Below are positions 60,867-64,000 of a DNA stretch of 64,000 bases, piece by piece. How positions within the stretch are numbered: position 1 is the stretch's first letter; every line of letters begins with the position of its first letter. Source of the DNA: Paenibacillus hemerocallicola. GTDB taxonomy: Bacteria; Bacillota; Bacilli; Paenibacillales; NBRC-103111. The translations under genes and the position numbers were made by a program. The DNA is taken from the NCBI RefSeq assembly GCF_006265175.1, contig NZ_VDCQ01000030.1, positions 1-64,000 on the forward strand, given 5' to 3'. The notes beneath the pieces were generated by a model. That model worked only from the letters and a program-made list of their open reading frames with translations. It was not told the origin of the DNA and ran no database searches.

Positions 60867-62201
60867 ATGAAGGATACATGGGATGCGGGAACGCTTCGCG
60901 CGTTTTACGAGGATCATCTGAAGCGTGTGCTGTTGCCGTTCTGGCTTCGATCTACGGACGAGAAGTACGGCGGGTTCTTTAACTGCTACGACAATTTGGG
61001 GGAACAGCTTGTCTCCACGGACAAATACACGTGGTCGCAGGGCCGGTTCGTTTGGATGTACGCGAAGCTGGCTTCCATGAGCACGGATACTTTCGACAGC
61101 GGGGAACGGGACCGATTCCTGGAGCTGGCCCGGGGCGGCGCGAAGTTTCTTATGGATCATTGCGTGCTGGAGAGCGGGAACTGCGCGTTCGTTATGGATC
61201 GGGCCGGTGTGCCAAAGCTGAATCCGCCGAACGAGCGGTACGATTCCAGCATATTCGCCGACTGCTTCGTTGTGGCCGGACTGGCCAAGTACGCCGCCGT
61301 ATCGGGCGATTCCGTCAGCTTAAGGTTCGCTTGGACGCTGTACCGCTCGGTCATCCGACGTATCGAGAGCGGATCGTACGAAATGGCGCCTTATCCGACG
61401 CCGGATGGGTACCGTTCACACAACATTCCGATGATCTTGCTAAATGTGACCCAGGAGCTGCTGGAGGCCGAAGAGGCGCTTGGAGCTGCAGGTCCGACAA
61501 ACGGCGCCGACGGAAGTGGGAAGACGGAATGGCTGCGCGGCAAGATGACGGCGTTTTTGCTCGATATTATGGGCCATTTTGTCGATCGGGACGGAGTGCT
61601 GAACGAAATGATCGCTGCTGACGGCTCTCGCGTCGATTCGCTTCTGGGCCGTTACTGCAACCCCGGTCATTCCATCGAGGATATGTGGTTCGTCATCCAT
61701 GCGGCCGAGAAGCTGGGTTTGGAACCCTATATCGGCAGAGCGGTCCGGACGGCAAAGAAGATGGTGGAGCTCGGCTGGGACGATCAATACGGTGGCTTGC
61801 TGCTGTTTGCGGACCGGGACGGGGGGCAGCCGCGGGGAGACTGCAGCGGCTTGGAACACGAGGCCATGGTCGGGCAGATCGGGCAAAACTGGGACAATAA
61901 GCTGTGGTGGGTTCACTCGGAGGCGCTGTATACGACAATGCTCGGCTACAGTTTGACGCGAGACGAACGGCTTCTCGCCGACTATCGCGCCATTCACGAA
62001 TACACATTCCGCACGTTCCCTCATCCGGACGAGCGAATCGGAGAATGGATACAAATTCGCCGACGCAACGGCGAGCCGATCAGCAAGGTCGTTGCTCTTC
62101 CTGTGAAAGATCCGTACCATATTATCCGCAACGTAACATTGATCATCGAGCTGCTGGAACGGATGGAGAAAGGGATCAGAACGGAGGCGTTGCAGTCATG
62201 A
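60867..62201 (+). CDS. AGE (N-acylglucosamine 2-epimerase) family protein
   Basis: The protein has 444 residues with an ATG after AAGGAGAACGGG. It is an (alpha/alpha)6-barrel protein with the family motifs DEKYGGFFNCYDN, TWSQGRFVWMYAKLA, RYCNPGHSIEDMWF (catalytic His region) and WWVHSEALYTTMLGY. Relatives epimerise N-acetylglucosamine, cellobiose or mannose at C2 or isomerise sulfoquinovose and mannose. Which reaction applies cannot be read from the sequence. It overlaps the LarA-like gene by ATGA. Confidence 0.88.
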   Translation: MKDTWDAGTLRAFYEDHLKRVLLPFWLRSTDEKYGGFFNCYDNLGEQLVSTDKYTWSQGRFVWMYAKLASMSTDTFDSGERDRFLELARGGAKFLMDHCVLESGNCAFVMDRAGVPKLNPPNERYDSSIFADCFVVAGLAKYAAVSGDSVSLRFAWTLYRSVIRRIESGSYEMAPYPTPDGYRSHNIPMILLNVTQELLEAEEALGAAGPTNGADGSGKTEWLRGKMTAFLLDIMGHFVDRDGVLNEMIAADGSRVDSLLGRYCNPGHSIEDMWFVIHAAEKLGLEPYIGRAVRTAKKMVELGWDDQYGGLLLFADRDGGQPRGDCSGLEHEAMVGQIGQNWDNKLWWVHSEALYTTMLGYSLTRDERLLADYRAIHEYTFRTFPHPDERIGEWIQIRRRNGEPISKVVALPVKDPYHIIRNVTLIIELLERMEKGIRTEALQS

Positions 62202-63472
62202 GCATCATCCGCAAGCTGCTGGAGCCGATTCCGCTGCCGCCGATGGCTCTGATCCGGCAAAAGTTCGACGAAACCCGGGTTGACGACATTCCCGGTCATC
62301 TAAGGCGGGAGTTCGAGAAACCCGGCACGATCGATCGTCTGCAGCCGGGCCAGCAGGTTGCCGTCGCGGTCGGCAGCCGGGGCATTCAAAATCTGGCGTT
62401 AATCGTTAGAACGACGCTCGACCGGATTAAGGAAGCCGGTGCCGTTCCGTTCATCGTTCCCTGCATGGGCAGTCATGGCGGGGCAACGGCTGAAGGCCAG
62501 ATCGAAATTTTGAAACAGCTGGGCATAACGGAATCGTCCATGTCGGTACCGATCAGAGCCTCGATGGACGTGGCCGTCATCGATACGCTCGACAACGGCT
62601 TGCCCGTTTATTCCGATCGGTATGCCATGGAAGCAGATGCGATCATTGTCATTAATCGGATCAAGCCGCATACCGCCTTCCGCGGACCGTACGAAAGCGG
62701 CGTCATGAAAATGATCGCGATCGGACTTGGAAAGCAAAAAGGGGCGGAGGCGATCCATCAGCTCGGCTTTAAGCATATGGCCGTCAATATGCCGGCTGCG
62801 GCCCGCATTCTGATGCGCAAGCTGCCGATCGTCTTCGGCGTCGCGATCGTCGAGAACGCATACGACCAAACCTGCAGAATCGAAGCACTCCCGATTGAAC
62901 GCGTGGAAGAGCGGGAACTGCAATTGCTGGAGGAAGCCAAGGAACGTATTCCGAAGCTGCTGATCGGGCAGATCGACGTGCTGGTTATCGACTGGATCGG
63001 CAAGAACATAAGCGGCGACGGGATGGATCCAAACGTTACGGGGCGCTTCCCAACCCCATACGCCTACGGAGGGCCGGATGTTACCAAAATCGTTGCGCTT
63101 GACTTGACCCCCGAATCCAAAGGCAATGCAGCCGGAATCGGACTGTCCGATTTTACGACAAAACGTATGGTCGAAAAAATGAATGCGGAAGCGACGTATG
63201 CCAATGGACTGACCTCGACTGTGTGCTTACCCTGCAACATTTCGACTACTTTGGAAAACGACTATTATGCAATTAAGGCCGCGGTCAAGACATGCAATAT
63301 ATTGGACTACAACGCTTGTCGTCTCGTGCGTATCCGCGATACGCTGCACCTGGGCGAAATACAAATTTCGGCCGGGATGCTGGATGAAGCCCGCAGCCAC
63401 CCGGATATCGAGGTATTGACGGGGCCGGGCGAGTGGCATTTTGACGAGGAGGGCAACGTACCCAAGGCATAG
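62198..63472 (+). CDS. LarA-like (DUF2088) protein, putative hydroxyacid racemase
   Basis: The protein has 424 residues from the ATG at 62198, which overlaps the AGE gene stop. The N-terminal part has the LarA/DUF2088 layout: VAVAVGSRGIQNLALIVRTT, PFIVPCMGSHGGATAEGQ, INRIKPHTAFRGPYESGVMKM. The typical LarA nickel-pincer Lys and two catalytic His residues cannot be confirmed by eye. Related proteins occur in sugar-acid operons. It is the last gene of the run, followed by a terminator. It probably interconverts stereoisomers of a hydroxy acid made from the imported sugar. Confidence 0.75.
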   Translation: MSIIRKLLEPIPLPPMALIRQKFDETRVDDIPGHLRREFEKPGTIDRLQPGQQVAVAVGSRGIQNLALIVRTTLDRIKEAGAVPFIVPCMGSHGGATAEGQIEILKQLGITESSMSVPIRASMDVAVIDTLDNGLPVYSDRYAMEADAIIVINRIKPHTAFRGPYESGVMKMIAIGLGKQKGAEAIHQLGFKHMAVNMPAAARILMRKLPIVFGVAIVENAYDQTCRIEALPIERVEERELQLLEEAKERIPKLLIGQIDVLVIDWIGKNISGDGMDPNVTGRFPTPYAYGGPDVTKIVALDLTPESKGNAAGIGLSDFTTKRMVEKMNAEATYANGLTSTVCLPCNISTTLENDYYAIKAAVKTCNILDYNACRLVRIRDTLHLGEIQISAGMLDEARSHPDIEVLTGPGEWHFDEEGNVPKA

Positions 63473-63521
63473 CCCGGCTTATGTCCGCCACAGAGCTCCA
63501 TTTCATCATAATAAACGAATT

Positions 63522-63548
63522 GTCCGGTCTAACGACCGGGCATTTTTT
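63522..63548 (+). terminator. Terminator of the transport/catabolic operon
   Basis: CCGGTC pairs with GACCGG around TAAC (TCCGGTCT to ACCGGGCA overall), followed by TTTTTT. Confidence 0.8.
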
Positions 63549-63714
63549 ATGAAACGGTAAGATCGGTTCGCCGAAGGGAACTGAATAGGCGTTACTTTTT
63601 AAGGCCATATTGCCCCTATTCCATTATTGGATAGCATTCTAATGTTGCAAGAAAGGAATCATTTAGAAAATATCGAATACTAAATTAAGTCATTATAACC
63701 GGAAGGGGAATATA

Positions 63715-63783
63715 ATGAGTAAGAAGCTAATATATGACCCAACTCAACATCCAGAATGGGTACCCCCGCATAGTCAAGAGTGA
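63715..63783 (+). CDS. Possible 22-residue peptide
   Basis: A short frame beginning MSKKLIYDPTQHPEWV and ending PPHSQE has a strong ribosome binding site (GGAAGGGG) eight bases before its ATG. It is hydrophilic with no signal peptide. It could be a small regulatory or precursor peptide, or a truncated gene start. The rest of 63549-63976 holds one hairpin and no other gene. Confidence 0.35.
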   Translation: MSKKLIYDPTQHPEWVPPHSQE

Positions 63784-63842
63784 TGATCGATTAGCATTCC
63801 GCTCCCTCGATATGAATTAGTTTCTAACGGGAACAAGAGTAC

Positions 63843-63894
63843 AATAGGTAATTCATCAGGCTGCCGGCGATCGGTAGCCTATTGAAGTAACAGG
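63843..63894 (+). other. Hairpin upstream of the final gene
   Basis: GGCT-CCG pairs with CGG-AGCC around GCGAT, enclosed by an outer AATAGG/CCTATT pair. It may be a leader structure for the gene starting at 63977 or may end the small peptide transcript; there is no T-run. Confidence 0.35.
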
Positions 63895-63976
63895 CAGATT
63901 AGGCGAATAGTAGCCGGTAATTGTGTAGATGAATATTTCCGTCAGTAGGGCTAAGAAGTTAGGGGAGGATTAAGAA

Positions 63977-64000
63977 ATGAAGATTGTCCAAACCGGCGAA
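63977..64000 (+). CDS. Start of a gene running off the right edge
   Basis: Eight codons (MKIVQTGE) follow an excellent ribosome binding site (GGGGAGG, spacing seven). Nothing can be said about function. Confidence 0.5.

Noticed and set aside
1-64000. CRISPR arrays, rRNA genes, prophage structural genes or IS transposases
   Set aside because: No regular direct repeats with unique spacers, rRNA sequence, capsid or tail genes, or transposase motifs were seen on either strand.

Overview
The window looks like a chromosomal segment of a Paenibacillus-type member of the Bacillales. It carries orphan family-1 sugar-binding lipoproteins, large secreted carbohydrate-active proteins with SLH or carbohydrate-binding modules, AraC and GntR regulators, purine-rich ribosome binding sites with some TTG and GTG starts, and LexA, Fur and cre-like sites of Firmicute type. 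Base composition is moderately GC-rich, apart from an AT-rich island at about 29.6-46.2 kb.

Layout. 0-3.4 kb: the start of a probably Fur-controlled lipoprotein, two decayed gene remnants, a small SOS-type gene, an ECF sigma/anti-sigma pair and a DinB/YfiT-like protein. 3.6-8.4 kb: an orphan sugar-binding lipoprotein, an RtcB RNA ligase and a flagellin with proline-rich hinges. 8.4-11.1 kb: a DrrAB-like ABC exporter bracketed by inverted 247-bp copies of an intergenic repeat. 11.3-18.9 kb: a secreted glycoside-hydrolase-like protein, a PhyH-type dioxygenase, a second orphan binding lipoprotein and its divergent AraC regulator. 19.0-20.9 kb: a structured RNA with a circularly permuted tRNA-like module, followed by a slipin. 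21.4-29.2 kb: a 1631-residue SLH-anchored GHL10-type protein and a short UvrA homologue. 29.6-46.2 kb: a 15-gene biosynthetic cluster. 46.4-51.7 kb: a GntR/solute-binding fusion regulator divergent from a 1253-residue secreted protein. 52.2-54.3 kb: two overlapping WYL regulators. 54.6-63.5 kb: a shikimate-kinase-like gene, two pseudogenes, and a GntR-controlled operon of sugar ABC transporter, dehydrogenase, AGE epimerase and LarA-like protein.

Two systems stand out. The first is a dispersed RNA-repair regulon. The rtcB gene and the RNA-slipin unit 14 kb away share a promoter block of about 55 bp. Part of it (CCATGTTC, then 17 bp to the -10) recurs before the WYL pair. The RNA contains, in order, T arm, capped acceptor stem, D arm and anticodon arm, which is the permuted tRNA mimicry known from bacterial Y RNAs. 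RtcB ligase and Y RNA genes are neighbours in some enterobacteria, so the grouping makes functional sense although the genes here are scattered.

The second is the cluster at 29.6-46.2 kb. Two carrier proteins, an ATP-grasp ligase and a BtrH-like acyltransferase echo the acyl-carrier logic of butirosin side-chain assembly. They are combined with a DegT/StrS aminotransferase, a HisH/HisF-like ammonia-channelling pair, an acyl-CoA-dehydrogenase-like flavoprotein, an APH-like kinase, a HAD phosphatase, an HPr-kinase-like protein, an NTP_transf_5 protein and two ABC half-transporters. No NRPS, PKS or lasso cyclase is present. The product cannot be named from sequence. All function calls rest on reading motifs by eye; no database search was made.
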